Shown here piece after piece: positions 43,443-56,700 of a stretch of DNA of 64,000 bases. The notes under the pieces are model-generated. The model was not told the DNA's origin. It did not search any database and saw nothing but the letters and a program-made list of their open reading frames with translations. This stretch comes from Hormiphora californensis. Lineage: Eukaryota > Ctenophora > Tentaculata > Cydippida > Pleurobrachiidae. Position 1 is the first letter of the stretch. The number at the start of each line of letters is the position of its first letter. Location: contig CM035352.1 in assembly GCA_020137815.1 (NCBI GenBank), positions 8,104,905-8,168,904 of the forward strand, in the 5' to 3' direction. Both the position numbers and the translations under genes were made by a program.

Positions 43443-43769
43443 TGCGAGGGGATTTGACGTAGTGTCATGGGAAGTGTAAATCAACACTAGTAAGAATTAA
43501 CAAAAGTTACAGCAACCCTTTAAAATGATCGGTATCACTAAAAGAAATATAAAGATGAATCAACCAATCAATAAGTTTCAAAATTTAACCCCAACAGAAT
43601 TAAATTGACCTCAACAAAATCAAAATTGAGCTAAAAACATCTCACAGAGACTATAACCACGTACATTTTATATTTTACATGGCTTCCAAACTTTAGCATA
43701 CGACAAATGTCATGGTCACATGAGATAACGTGAGATGGGCTTATCAGAGACACACCTGCTGCTATTGAA

Positions 43770-45318
43770 TTACCCGGCCCTTCTAGAGCAAATCTGCAAG
43801 CAAGTGCCGAGTAAAGCTGCACCGACTACTACCACCACCGCAACAGCGTTATCAAACCAGCCCCTGCCTCGAGCAACTTGACAAACTTGTTCCAGACTCT
43901 CCCTCCCGTCCTGCCTGTCCAGGTTATACCCCGCCCAGGTTATCGGACCCACATGGTAGGCCGCCCAGAGCCGTGGAGATCGGAGGAGAGAGAAGGTGGT
44001 GGGGAGACGACCACACAATCCAGCTAGGGTGTCACGGTAATCACTGGAGGTGAAGAGACTGGCTCTAAATGTTCTGCTGTCGTGGGTAGATTGTAAAAAT
44101 TACAGGGGGTATGGTTGCTGTTTTGTTGGCCAATTTAGCCGCGTACTGGCATTGCAAGTCGATAACTTGGAATGGTGAGGTGTATCGTACATTAAACAGC
44201 CCAATGAATACTAAATCATCTTGGTCCGGTTTGAACATTTGAAGGTGTAAATCAGGGCGGCCATGATCATCTCCAAATGATGGTCGCAGTTCTCGGTCCA
44301 AAAACTCGAAATTAGTAGAAAATCCAGTACAAAAGATAATCCGATCGAAACGAGAGCGTGACGTTGTTCCATCTGCCAAAGTGAAAACAACATTTCCATT
44401 TTGGGTGATATCTTCTACAGACCCGTGGATAATACCCACCTTCCCAGACCGGACGAGATCCACAAAAGGCTGCGATGCAACCATACTACCCTCAGCGGGC
44501 TGACAGTTATCGTTAGGCACCTCCCAGGATCGCTGACTAAAGTAGGTGAGGTTAGCCGCGGCTTTTATCGCCCAATTCTGGATTGAGTGTGGTAGGTGTG
44601 TGAAAAACCGGGGTAAAGTAACATCGGATGGGATGCCACTGGGTTTGGTTTTAGGAACAAACCAGGTGCCGTTCCGAGTAACCACAGTTACATTTTCACA
44701 CTCCCCACCATCCCGTGCTAGATCTACCACTACATCCACTGCACTAAAACTCAGGCCCACCACTAGTACTGACTTCCCTGAAAAGGGCAGGGAATTTTTG
44801 TACGTTGCGGAATGTGAGATAACATCTGTTGGAGGAATGGACAATGGTGGAAAATGAGGTACATTACTATGACCGTTTGCAACAATGACCCGATCAACAG
44901 ACATTTGGCTGACTTCTTCTGTCACTAGATCCTTGTATTTAATAATGAATCCTCCCTTAGTAGTCTGATCCTTGCTAACACTCAGAACCAAAGTCTGGAA
45001 GTGTTCTTGTACCTTTCCCTTTACAAAGTGATTGTAATAATTGCCGAATGTACGGAGAGTACTGCAGAGTGGTGGGGGAAATCTGGTGTTCCTTTAGGCC
45101 ACGGGAAATCTGTCGAGCTCCATAACATATTTAGATACGTTGCACACAGTACAGTCCATGACTCCGCCAACTGTTCTAGAAACGTCCCAAACTCCGCCGG
45201 GATGGGGATCTTTTTCAAAAATATGGATTTCTGTTTGGACTTCAAGTTGCAACAGCCATTTTGCTTGGACCGTTCCGCTTACACCACCTCCAATAATAGC
45301 TGTTTTGTGTGTTTTCAT
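43770..45318 (-). pseudogene. FMO-like: Flavin-containing monooxygenase, intronless and frameshifted
   Basis: The start MKTHKTAIIGGGVSG (ATG at 45318) is an FAD-binding GxGxxG motif, followed by FEKDPHPGGVW. The reading frame then shifts near 45100 to a frame encoding DFPWPKGTPDFPHH, and again near 45040 to the long frame ending at 44065. That frame has VIVANGHSNVP, an NADPH-site block VLVVGLSFSAVD (GLSFSA where GxGxSA is usual) and FCTGFSTN. A third shift near 44075 restores a C-terminal part with AYHVGPITWAGYN down to about 43770. No introns are seen although all neighbours have them. FMOs oxygenate soft nucleophiles with FAD and NADPH. Processed pseudogene is the simplest reading; consensus indels in a real single-exon gene are the alternative. 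Confidence 0.75.
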
Positions 45319-45478
45319 ACTAAAAAGTGGCATTTCTGGAATTTCCTTGTTTGAAATAAAAAGGGTACGCATGCGATTGGTAAAATTGTCGTCGCATAAC
45401 GCATTGTGGCCATCGCATTCGGCATTATGGCCGTCCGAGCACATTATTCGGGCCTCCATAGCCATGCCACATGGCCAA

Positions 45479-45628
45479 TTTAAGTGAACCAAACGGTATA
45501 TTGTAGATAATCGATAGCACTAACAGATATAATAACTCCAACCATAGCCACAACCCTTCTCGAACGCGGAACGCCAAACTCGACTAGCGAGGCACCCCGA
45601 ATTTAACGTTTGCCAATCGAGGTTTGGA
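45479..45628. repeat. Direct repeat copy 1 (about 150 bp)
   Basis: Identical, as far as I can compare, to 47996..48148, starting TTTAAGTGAACC and ending GAGGTTTGGA. Beyond it the two copies remain recognisably related for about another 120 bp but with many differences. Confidence 0.85.
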
Positions 45629-47541
45629 CTGGCTGCATTTGAACGAGCAGGGGCTCGGGGTCGTCATGTCATCAGGGGACTGCAGGTAACATAGGTAGTG
45701 ACGTGCTGGGCTTGGACCATGCGTACATTGTGCGTCCGTGCAGATTTCCTGGTTTCCAAAATCAATGCTCATTTAACTTTGTAACATTCATGACATATTT
45801 TGGGTGTTTTTTGCTTTGCCTTACAGTGGAAATGTAAATGCCGATTAGCAAAGGCTTGGGCGGACTGGTGCCTTTGCCGACCCGTCATTTTGCCTTACAT
45901 ATTCGAAACCAGAACATTTGAACCCCATTGTTGCACATTTAGATCGTTGTAGGTGATGCAGCTCCACTGGGCGGGGAAATTTTGCTATTGTTCCTGGGAC
46001 CATTAGTTGACATGCAATTGCTGAAAGCAACTACGCCACCTCAATATGCAGTTATGAGGTTTTCTTGGAAGTCCCTAACCTCCGAAAATTTCTCTCGCTA
46101 TAAAGGGTTACCATGGATTGGAAAATTGTGACTCGGTGATGTGTGTGACCCACGAGGCATGCCGTGCCGAGGAACATTATTTCGGACGATGCTTCCATGG
46201 CCAATTTACGTTACGCTACAAAAATCGCGTTGATCAGCAGGTTGTCGAAGTTGAGGTTGTGCCATCTAAGGTCAGGCTCAATATGCAATTTGAGCTCAGC
46301 AATTCAGTATTTTCCACCAGATGTGAATTAGGACATGAATTAATTGAAATTAAATATATATTTCAAGTGGTGCATGCAAACTGAGGCGTTGGTAAAGACA
46401 CAAGGTTGTCAGTGAGATTTAAAATGAGAAATTTGTGTGCAATCGAGCTATTTCACGTCTGGATGATTCACGGGCCAATTTAAACCCTTCAACGCCCTGG
46501 AAAAATAGAAACAGTGGGAACATGGATGTGTAAAAGAGGTAAATAGGTCTAACATCTAATCCAAAATATGTTGCAATGTCCTTATTTGAATCTTCAAAGC
46601 AAATCGATTTATTAAAAATATTTCAGGAAACAAATAAACATTATCTCGACGAACGCTTGTCTAGACCTAGGTACAAAGCACCAAAGTTGTATCATCTTTG
46701 GGATCTTCTGAGTCATTTTTGTCATCTTCAAACCGATTTTCTCGGTAATTGAAACAAATTCTATGAAAAGGGCAAAAGCTAAACTCCAATATCCTGTAAT
46801 TAGGGAATTTTAGCTAAGAAAGGACCGAAACTATGGAAAAATGTTTAACAAGCTAATTCCTTCACTATTTGGTCCATATGGGTCCCTATAATCATGAAAA
46901 ACAAAATCAAAAAAAATCCACGATGGCGAAGATGGGTAATTGTTTTTCGCAATTACAGCAAAAACGGTTGAAGTAGGAGCAAAATGTCTCTCAGAAGACC
47001 CCCCCAAAATCGGACCTTCTGAATCGTTTAAGCATAGTCTCAGGTCTCTACGATCAGCCGTTTTTGAGATACAGGGAATTTATTTATTTCTGAAATGACG
47101 GCTTTCACAAAAAAAACTCCGTACAGCTTATCTCAAATAAGGACACGCCCAAAATTTATGGCCACTTATATAATCGTTAGACGCAACTTTTCACCAATTT
47201 ACAGCTTTCACATGTTTTCGGAACTTTGCCAAATAGGGCGTTAAAGTGGAAAAAAAGAAATCCATCTCAGGACCGGAAATCAGCTCGGATTGCAAAAAAA
47301 TTTTTTGTGGTTATTCACCTTCATGTCTTCTTCAAATCCCCAAATTTTCATGCTCCTATCTTTGAAAAAAAATTTTGAGATGCCAAAAACGTATTTTCAG
47401 GACATTTTTTAAACAGCTGTAGCAAAAATATGAATTCGACTTAAGGGCTAAAATTGCATATTTGAGGTCTCCTTGGTATGGCCTACAACCCTACGGTGAG
47501 AGATTTCCCTGCACTCGAAAAAAATTTTTGGTTAGCGTACC
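45629..47541. other. Repeat-rich spacer without a recognised gene
   Basis: Begins with a diverged copy of LINE-associated sequence (to about 45760). An 88-codon plus-strand frame at 46118..46384 is Cys- and Val-rich but has no known family. From 46600 on the sequence is AT-rich, probably part of the inverted-repeat element that ends at 48001. Confidence 0.4.
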
Positions 47542-48001
47542 CTTAAAGGTTGACAAGATACCTAAAACTTTTCGTATATCGTCTTATTTTGATTTATCAT
47601 TAATTTTCAGCATTTTTTCAGAATTTTTTGTCGGCTAGAAAAAAATTCGAAATAGGGGGTCTACCGATATTGTCAGCACTGGTTTTACTGGGCACACTCA
47701 CTGCGTCTCGCAAATTGAAATTCACGTTTCCGGTTCCTCAAAAGATAAAGACTTGATCTTGGTTGCGTTGGATTGGTCTCAATAAGACCTTTCCAACGCT
47801 ACCAAAACGGTTTCTGTATCTCATCAGGAACCGGAGATATTACGGTATCAATTTTAAAAAAGGCACACTCATTTGTCAGTAGACCCCCTATTTTGCACAT
47901 ATTTCTAGCCGACAAAAAATTCTGAAAAAATGCTGAAAATTAATGATAAATCAAAATAAGACGATATACGAAAAGTTTTAGGTATCTTGTCAACCTTTAA
48001 G
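47542..48001. mobile_element. Inverted-repeat element or its end
   Basis: About 120-bp arms, 47542..47665 and 47876..48001, are reverse complements (CTTAAAGGTTGACAAGATAC at the outer ends), with a loop of about 210 bp. The right arm runs straight into direct repeat copy 2. No coding capacity and no clean target duplication found. Confidence 0.6.
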
Positions 48002-48148
48002 TGAACCAAACGGTATATTGTAGATAATCGATAGCACTAACAGATATAATAACTCCAACCATAGCCACAACCCTTCTCGAACGCGGAACGCCAAACTCGA
48101 CTAGCGAGGCACCCCGAATTTAACGTTTGCCAATCGAGGTTTGGATAC
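47996..48148. repeat. Direct repeat copy 2 (about 150 bp)
   Basis: Matches copy 1 at 45479..45628 base for base over nearly its whole length. It lies immediately upstream of the LINE fragment and is probably part of the same repeat family. Confidence 0.85.
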
Positions 48149-49416
48149 GCTGCATGCCTTTAACGAGCGGGCCGGGGTATGCTCACTGCTCATCAGGGGA
48201 CTGCAGCAGTAACATAGGGGAGGGACGTCGCTGGGCCTTTGGCCCAGTGCGTACCTGTGCGTCCAGGGCACAGGCCAATTTCCGTCTTCCAAGGCAGGGG
48301 CGGTGCGCGGCTTTTACCCGCTCTGGCCGACGCCTTGTCTTTTGCGGACGACACGAAACTCATACAAGTTATTCGGACACTACTTGACCAGGCTGAACTT
48401 CAAAAGGACCTAGGAAGTGTGACTCAGTGGTCAATCAACAACAACATGAAACTCCATGAAGACAAGTTTCAACTGATTAATTATTCGCTTGGTAGGTCAA
48501 AGCTGTTGAGAGAACTACCCTTCACTGCAGAAACTTTATCTTATGTTACAATGGGAGGAACTGAGGTCGACCCAGAGCAGCATGTTAAGGACTTGGGGGT
48601 CTGGCTATCTGCAGATGGTACATGGACTCATCATATTGGCGATATTGTGAGGAGAGCTAACATGATCTCAGGGTGGATATTCTGTGCATTCAGGAGTAGG
48701 TCAGCAGAAGTACTACTAACCTTGTATAAGGCATTAGTTCGACCCATACTAGAATATTGTTGCCTGGTCTGGTATCCAACCGAAAATCGGAGATATTCAA
48801 GCGGTGGAAAACGTTCAACGGGCGTTCACCCGGAAGATCCAAGGGATGAAGGATCTGGACTACTGGCAGCGTCTTGAGGCGCTTGACCTCATGTCCCTTC
48901 AGAGGAGACGCCAAAGGTATGAGTTAATCCACGTTTGGAAGATCTATCAGGGGCTTGTCCCCAATTGTGTTGAAATGGAGTTCCAGACGGGTCGGTTGGG
49001 AGTACAGGCGAAAACCCAGAAATATCCTTACTGGGCGGAAGCCAAACGGGCAGGCCAACTGTATAACTCCTTCGGCTTCAGGGCACCTCGGTTATGGAAC
49101 AGACTTCCTAGAGAGGTTAATTGTTCAGAAACACTTCCTGGGTTCAAGGCAAACCTTGGTGCGTTCATGAAGAAATTCCATGACAGACCACCGGTGCGTG
49201 GCTATGTGACGGTCCTTAATGAGTTCAGAGAGGCAGAAAGGAAGAGCGTTATGTGAAGCTGTAAATGTTGTTTGCTGCTGACGCTGTTTGTGTTTGACTT
49301 TGAGTAAGAGACTGTAAATAGACAATTTGACAAAGGAGGACCCACGAGATGGGAATTTCTACACTATATGTTTGTATTGTGTGTAATTTATTTGAACTTG
49401 AACTTGAACTTGAAAT
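48149..49416 (+). pseudogene. 5'-truncated non-LTR retrotransposon (CR1/jockey-like LINE)
   Basis: The frame 48239..48877 carries the RT catalytic motif in FADDTKL, followed by WSINNNMKLHEDKF and ILEYCCLVWYP. After a 1-nt shift near 48785 the frame 48804..49256 continues with VQRAFTRKIQGM, RRRQRYELIHVWKI and FGFRAPRLWNRLP, the usual C-terminal region of LINE ORF2. The endonuclease and RT fingers are missing. A 3' UTR follows, ending in a TTGAAC microsatellite (about 49394..49413), as LINEs of this group often do. A dead copy. Confidence 0.85.
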
Positions 49417-50745
49417 GCGGCCGAAACATTTTTAACTCGCGCGTTCCGTCGAAATACCCAATGCGGACGATCCGCATTGGCTATTTTGACGTAGTGCGCC
49501 GATCAAAAAAATACTGCGACGGCAAAAAAACCTGTGTGGCGCGCGGATTTCACTAAAAATCTCATTTGAAACATCAAATTTGGAGAAAAATTGACCCTTT
49601 TCCTTGAATTTTTTCTTTTTCTCTCCGTGATCCAAAGTAAAAATGCGGACGCGTCCGCATCGTCCGCATGGCAGAGCCGCCCCTGTTCCAAGGTTGCTCG
49701 ACATTTAACATTTTGAAAATTTTCACTTTTGTTTCTTTTTTGTTGTTGCAGTTTTTGCGTTCGACTTTTGAAAATTTGAAAAATGATAAAGGAGAGCCGC
49801 GCTGCGCGCCACCCATTACGCATCGCCGATAAGTTTTTTCTGCGCGTTCCAATTTAACGATTGTTCACTCTTATTCTTTCCGTATTGTTCACTCGCCTTT
49901 CCACATCTGACGGTGCCGACCCGATCTGAACGCACTGCTAGCACTTGTTGAGTAAGAGGTCAACGAGTTAGAAGCCGGGCGCCGCTCGACTAGCTTTACC
50001 CTGAGTCAGAATCAAAAGAAAACACGTGTGTTGCAGCTTCCTAAAATGCAGGGTGTGTTGAAATATGATACAAAATTAACCTTTTAGAATCTCCTAAAAA
50101 GAGGCTAAGTCAGGATGATAGTTTATGTAGATCTGTACATGATGATGATATATGGTCATACTCTCATTGGTCAGAGCTCTGTTAAGCTCACAATTGTTTG
50201 ATTTCTTTTAACCCATGTTTGGATTCCAAATTGGAAGAGGGTTCTAGAAAATCATACAAAATAGGACCAAAATATTTCCAGCATTTAAATTTGTAAATAT
50301 GTTATATGTACTCAGATCTCTCTCCCTTATTTAACTCGGCATATCGGTGAATCCAACAGTGTTCTCTAGTTGCTGGATATTCTAACTTACAAAAAACATA
50401 ACATAACATAATATTTATATATTGAAGTTGTATTGGGACATAAACTTTGTAGTTGTAAACATGATAAACATTAAATAATCAATTTCGTGCTCTACTAGAT
50501 ATATATTTCTAAAATAACTCTAATAATATTAATCACACCGATACTATTTCCTTTCAGCATAAATCCCAATAAAAAGGGTGTATTCCGTCCGTGTGTTGTA
50601 TATCTGTATTTGAATGATAATAAATGTAAAAATGTGAACTAAGAGCATGCACAGCTTCTTCAACCCTCTCTCTCTCCGTCCCTAAACAGTCCCGATCACA
50701 CTAAAATTCAACCCTTTTAATAAACCCATGTTGATCGGTAGTTAT
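49417..50745. other. Intergenic between LINE and DLG5, no gene seen
   Basis: Contains a CpG-rich patch with ATGCGGACG repeats near 49460 and 49640..49670, then AT-rich sequence. It should include the 3' UTR of the minus-strand DLG5-like gene near its right end. Minus-strand frames at 49432..49852 lack family support. Confidence 0.45.
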
Positions 50746-53700
50746 TTAATTCTGTCGCACCCACATAGCATTTGAACCGTGATCCCGGATGTAGTCTCTA
50801 ATCTTTACAAATATCTCGTCCATGGAGTCTCCCGTCATTATAGCTGAAGAGGGGTGGTTAGTGGTTAGAGAGGGGTGGTTAGTGGTTAGAGAGGGGTGGT
50901 TAGTGGTTAGTGAGGAGTGGTTAGTGTGGTTAGCGGGGAGTGGTTAGTGTGGTTAGAGAGGAGTGGTTAGTGTGGTTAGTGGTAAGTGAGGAGTGGTTAG
51001 TACTGGGTCACCCAGTACAAAGATTTTGCTATAAATCAAGAATTTAGTTAGCAGCAAAAATCATATCAGCAAATGTGCCGAGAGGTACATAACAGCTATA
51101 TACCTGTGAAGCGATCACTGTACCCCCGTTCCAGTTTGTGCGCCTTTTCGAAGACTTTCTGTGCCTGTTCAATGGAGCAATTTCCCTTGAACTGCTGCTT
51201 AATGTCGTGGGGGGATTTGAACTTGACAAAGAATACAATAGGGAAGAGGTCACAGGAATTGAGTCGCTCAATCGCGTGTACTCCAACATTCAGGACACAG
51301 TGTTGTTCTTGCATTGCAATCTGAGTGGAAGAGAGAGAGGGGGATTAGATTGTGGTTAAGGCGGACCGGGTGGAAACTGGGAAGAGAGATGGGATTGCGG
51401 CAAATATATGAAAAAGCTTGGAATGGAGAATTTTAAAACTAGCGATACTGTCTTTCAAGTTTGAACATTCCCAAACTACAGCTACACTGACCTCTTTGAT
51501 AGCGTTAGCGCTGTAATAATAAGTGAATCCACCCATGTGTTTGCACTCAACAAATCGATCGTCATTCTTGCCCGCTTGGATATCATCTATTACCCTCTGA
51601 AATGTATTGGAGGTGTTGAACTAGGAGCGGGAAACAAGCTGTGCACCCAAAAATTAGGTGAATACTTGGTTACCATGGGTTACCACACCCTGGTTAATGT
51701 ACCTGGTTAACGAAGTAGTAATCTCTTCCGTTCATTTCGTTTTTGTTGGGTTGTCGAGTTGTGTAAAGGATACACCTTCTAAAGGTGTCTGTAGCTTCCT
51801 GTACCAGCCGATCGTTCAACAGCTCAGTAAGGGGCCCTAGAGGATGGAAATAACAATTCAGTTACGGGCCCTAAAGGATGGAAATGATATTTAAAACTTG
51901 CCGATATACTCAACTAATTCACTAGCACATGTTTGTTTTGGTTCTTGTTTTAGGTAATTTTGTTTTTGTTGGACCTACCCAGAATAACGATGGGTCTTGT
52001 GAACCGCAGGTCCTTCCTCACCACAGGCTCATAAGGCACAATATCATTAGCATACTGGTCCTCCCCTGCACCGCCCATACCATCTCCTCCTGCCCGCTGA
52101 TCCTTCTTAAAGGCTCCTAACAGCGACTTCCTGCCCTTCTTCCCCGGCTCCTGCTGCTCTGGTCCCTGACCGGTCTTCATCTGAATGTAATGGACAGCCC
52201 GGCCATGTGAGGGGATCTCTCCACATTGGATGGCAGTAGCGCCCCTCAACAACAACCCCAACCACCACCCCTCTCGCTCCATGCTCTCCCTATCAAACAC
52301 TTGGAGGACATCACCCTCCTTGAAGGAGAGCCCGTTCTCAGGGGATCCATGCCACGAGAAGAGAGACCGGACAAAGAATCCGTTATTCATTGACATGTGC
52401 ATCTCGGAGAAAAGTCGGGGACTCTGCTGTACCATGAGTTGTAGATTGGTATTACTGGAGAGAATTCCCACGGCTTGATCGTGGTTTGCATTCCTCAGAT
52501 TGCTGCCGTTAACCTCCAAAATCTGGTCAGCACACCGGAGTCCTGATCTGTAACTGAGACCCTGTTTATCACACTTGTTGACAAAGATACCACTGCTTCC
52601 ATGTGTCGCAGTGTATATCTCCATTCCCAGTGATTCCTTAGTGTGGTGCCTCCTAATGTTGACCCTCCTGATGGGGTATGATGGGGTATAGGCATCAACT
52701 GCAGGGGGTGGAGCCCAGTCGGATGATCTGGATCTCTGTAACTCGTACCCCTGATCTGGCCTGTTCTTCAGGAGATGTCCCTGGGAGGCTGACCTCTTAA
52801 TCCTGCTATCCTGGGGAGCGGGAACAGCAGCTGCAGCAGGTGGGGGTACCTGGTAATGTCGGTCATCGTGTAACATAGGTGTACTACCAGCCCTGTTCAT
52901 ACCCCGGGTATCCTTGAAATTAGCAGGGGCTCCGAACATGTTGGGGTCTTTGGACCTGAGATCCTCAGTGGACCTCCCCCTGGCTCTATCAAACTGGGGC
53001 GGTGGATCATCACGGGGTTGGTAGAGAGAGAAGGGTTTAACCACTCTCAACACACAGTCATCCTCTAGGACAGATAGCAGGTTCTCAGCGTATCTCCTGC
53101 TCACACTAACAACATTCTTACTGTTGATGGTGAGGATCCTATCTCCCTGGGTGATGGTTCCCTCCGCCTCCGCAGCACCACCTGTTAGCACCTTGGCAAT
53201 GTAAATTCCGGGATCTTGTGTGACGTCGTCGCTCTTCCCCCCGATGATACTGAACCCTAGCCCACGCTCCAGGAAGGGTGATAGTACCACTTCCCGGATG
53301 AGGTGGGGTGGGAATTTCCTTCGGATCACTAGTTCAATATACTCCTCCGCGCTTTTTAGTGTGTTCACAGCGTGCTGGTGAGGTACCCTGGAGAGATCAT
53401 TGCCGTTGACTGAGAGGATCGCATCGTCCTTCAAGAGCACCCCATCACTAACTCCACCTCGCTGAACCTTTAGCACATAAATATGTGAATCCTCGGGGTT
53501 GTCTTTGTAATGTGGATTATCAATACCACCACCGATAGTAAACCCAAAGGAGGGAGACCCAAATCGAGCCTTATCAAGTGCTATCACCTTGATCTCACTC
53601 CTCCAATCCCGCTCGATCTCGTCCTCATCTTCTGCGGGTGGGGGTGGTGAGGTGACGGTGGGGGGAGCCCTCTCAGGAGGGGGTGGTGGAGCTGCTGACT

Positions 53701-56700
53701 GGACGGGCTGGGCTTGTTGGACCTGTACGGGGGCAGGAGCTGCTGGAGCCCTCTCTAGGGTGGCAATATCACCGTGTAGCTTCTGTATCTCCTCCAAAGC
53801 CTGCTCGTGATCCGCGTTAAGGCTGGTGTTCTCGGTCGTTAAATGTGCTACCTCTGCCCTCAACTCTTCCACCTCACCATAACATTTCTCGTAGTCGGAG
53901 AGAGCGGCTGCTCTATCTGCTGTCAGTTGCTCCACCTGTTTCTGTAGTGTAGCTAACTGCACGGTTAGGGAATCAGTCGCATCCTGGGCAGCTGCATCTC
54001 GATCTGAAACTTTCTTAAACTCCTCCCTGAGTTTTATTAGACTTCTCTCAGCCTCATTACATCTCGCCTCAAAGGAATCCGTTATCTTCTGCTGGTTAGC
54101 AAGGCTCTGTCTCAGTGATCTGATAGTCGCATCTTTCTCCGTATCAGTTCCAGCAGCTGTCTGTTTTGCTGCCTCCAGTTCAGCGATTATTCCCTCTCTC
54201 TCGTGTATTAGATGCTCAATGTCACTTCGCATCAGCTCATTTTGTTCAAACAATTTCTCTCTGTCGCTCTTGATGTCGTCTGTACCAGCCACAGCTGCAT
54301 TCAGCTGGTCCCGGACCATGGCATTCTCAAATGCAATGTGGTTCTGTGGAGAGGAGGGGGACGTGTGTTAGACAGGGGTGGCGGAAACGGGGGGGGGGGG
54401 AATAAACATATATTGAGGGGTTCAAGGAATGCAGGTTCTTAACTAAATGATCACATTGACCACCCCAAGGGGCAAGGAGGTGGGGGGGGGGGTACGAACC
54501 TTCTCATCAGTCAGCTTTGAGATCTGTTGGTTGAGTTGAGATATCTTATCATGGAGGTTCCGTATCTCCGCACTGTCCCCACTCATTCGGTTCATAGAGA
54601 GAGTGTTCTAGGGAGGAGAGACATATTGAAATCACTGGTAGCAGAATTATAATATAGCATGGAGAGTGCTCTAGAGAGGAGAGACATTTGAAATCACTGA
54701 TAGCAGAATTATAATATAGCATGGAGAGTGCTCTAGGGAGGAGAGACATTTTGAATTCATTGGTAGAACTCTACGAATCTATAGTGGTACTACTGCACAA
54801 GACCTGGTTTTTGGTACGCTACTACTGCAGAAGTGGTATGAACTGGTGTATACAATACACACACAAAAGGTTGCTGCTGTTGCACAAAACACACACTCTC
54901 TCTCTCAGCATGTTTACATTTAGCTGTAAACACACACACACTGCACACGATCTAACGATGGTGGAGGTAGTTAGCTTTTGACTCCTTGGTGAGTATATTA
55001 TTATAAGATCATCACTTTACTAAACCGGTACAAGATGAGAATATATGTCAACAAAAAACCGCACCCCCCTTCCCCACAATGATAGTGATCAAACCCCCAA
55101 AGCGTTGTCATACATTACATGACAGTAATGTTGCACACGCTGTGAGAATTAACTTAACCTCACCAGGCCTGTGACCAAACCCCCATGGCGACCCCATGAT
55201 AATAATGACCCCACAGACCTCACCTTTTCTTGTAGAGCAGCATCACGTTCCCTGGACAGTGTTCTAGCTTCCTTCCTGCTTTCATCAAGTTCATCCTGCA
55301 GCTTCTCAAACTGAGCCAGAGGCACACTCCCACTGGACAACTTCTGGGCGTGCTTCCTGAGGAGGTCACAGCTGAGCTGTCTGTCTATCCGTTTTTTTTT
55401 TTTAATAACTAATTTAACCATCTATGTAATTCGTTAACAAAAAAAGTTGTTTATTACCAAACAAATGTTTCACCGTTAGTGACAAGTGATGTGTCGTTAA
55501 TTTATTCAAGATGGAAAACAAAATATAATGATTGAGCAGTGAATGTATTGGCTGAGGACAAACCTCTCTTCTTGTAGTTCCTCACGGAGCCTCTCGTTCT
55601 CCTTTTCCATCCTAGTCTTATCCCTTCCATCCCGTCTTCTGTCTTCCTCCACCAGGTCTCGAGCGTACACGGCATCGTTAAATTTCCGCTGGGGAACAAT
55701 AAAATTTAATTGGAGAGACAACAATTCAAAATCAGTTGAGGGGGGGGGGGGGTAACTAGTTATGTGTTTGGCATGTGTCTCCATCAAGTCAGTCAATCCT
55801 TTCTTTGTCCTTTTGCATGTAGAAATACTGCAGTCTGTGTATCTGTCTGTTTGCAGTAGTATTGCAGTCGGTCTGTCTGTCTGTCTGTCTGTCATTCACC
55901 AACCTCAAGTTCATCATAGTCTCGTTTCAACTTCTGACTCTCCCTTATCGCCTCCTCCTTCGCCTTCTCAGCAAATTCCTTATCCTCTATATGCTGGGCC
56001 ACCTCTCTCTTACTGACAGCAGTATTCTTCATCTTCTTCAAATACTCGTTCTCCTTCACTAAGATACTCTGCTCAGTCTCCATAGCTAACTTCTCAGTTA
56101 CAACCATATCCTTTTCACGCTCCAAGTTCTCGTTTTTACTCCGTAACCGGGCTATATCTCGAGCTAGCTGGCTGTCAGTAGAAAACCGTTCCAGTTCACC
56201 GATCTTGGATTTGAGGCCGTCGACCTCTTTTTGTAGAGCGTTGTTTTTATCTTGGAGGTCCTTGAGTTTGTCGCTGTCTCCCTGGAGAGATAGAGGAGGG
56301 GAGACTAGGGTGGGGATTGTTATTCATGCAAGTTGGGTATTTTTTAGATGGGAAATACAGGAACCCCTACTGTAACAGTAGGGCCCTACTAGCTAGTTGG
56401 TGAATTAATGGCACACTGCAAGCACATTACATTGGAGATAACTGGTATAATTGTTTTTAGAACAATTACAAATGAAAAAGGGGTGAGGCAAGTGGAGAGG
56501 TGTGAATTGTGACCAGTGACGATAATGGGGCTTGCAATGACGTAATCATACCAGAATGGGAAGCAGGGTCCCTCTATAGCCCTGCGCGCACTGACCTAGT
56601 GCTGACCACTGCACCATTACTTCAGGAGTTAAGTGCGCGCACCCTCCAACTAGCCAACACACCAATTCAAAATCCAGGGCGGAAGGAGAGGGGGGATGTG

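Noticed and set aside
45001-45487. Plus-strand frames opposite the FMO
   Set aside because: Shadows of the FMO coding sequence on the other strand.
46118-46384. 88-codon plus-strand frame in the repeat-rich spacer
   Set aside because: Starts at an ATG but shows no known domain and no splice or poly(A) context; too weak to call a gene.
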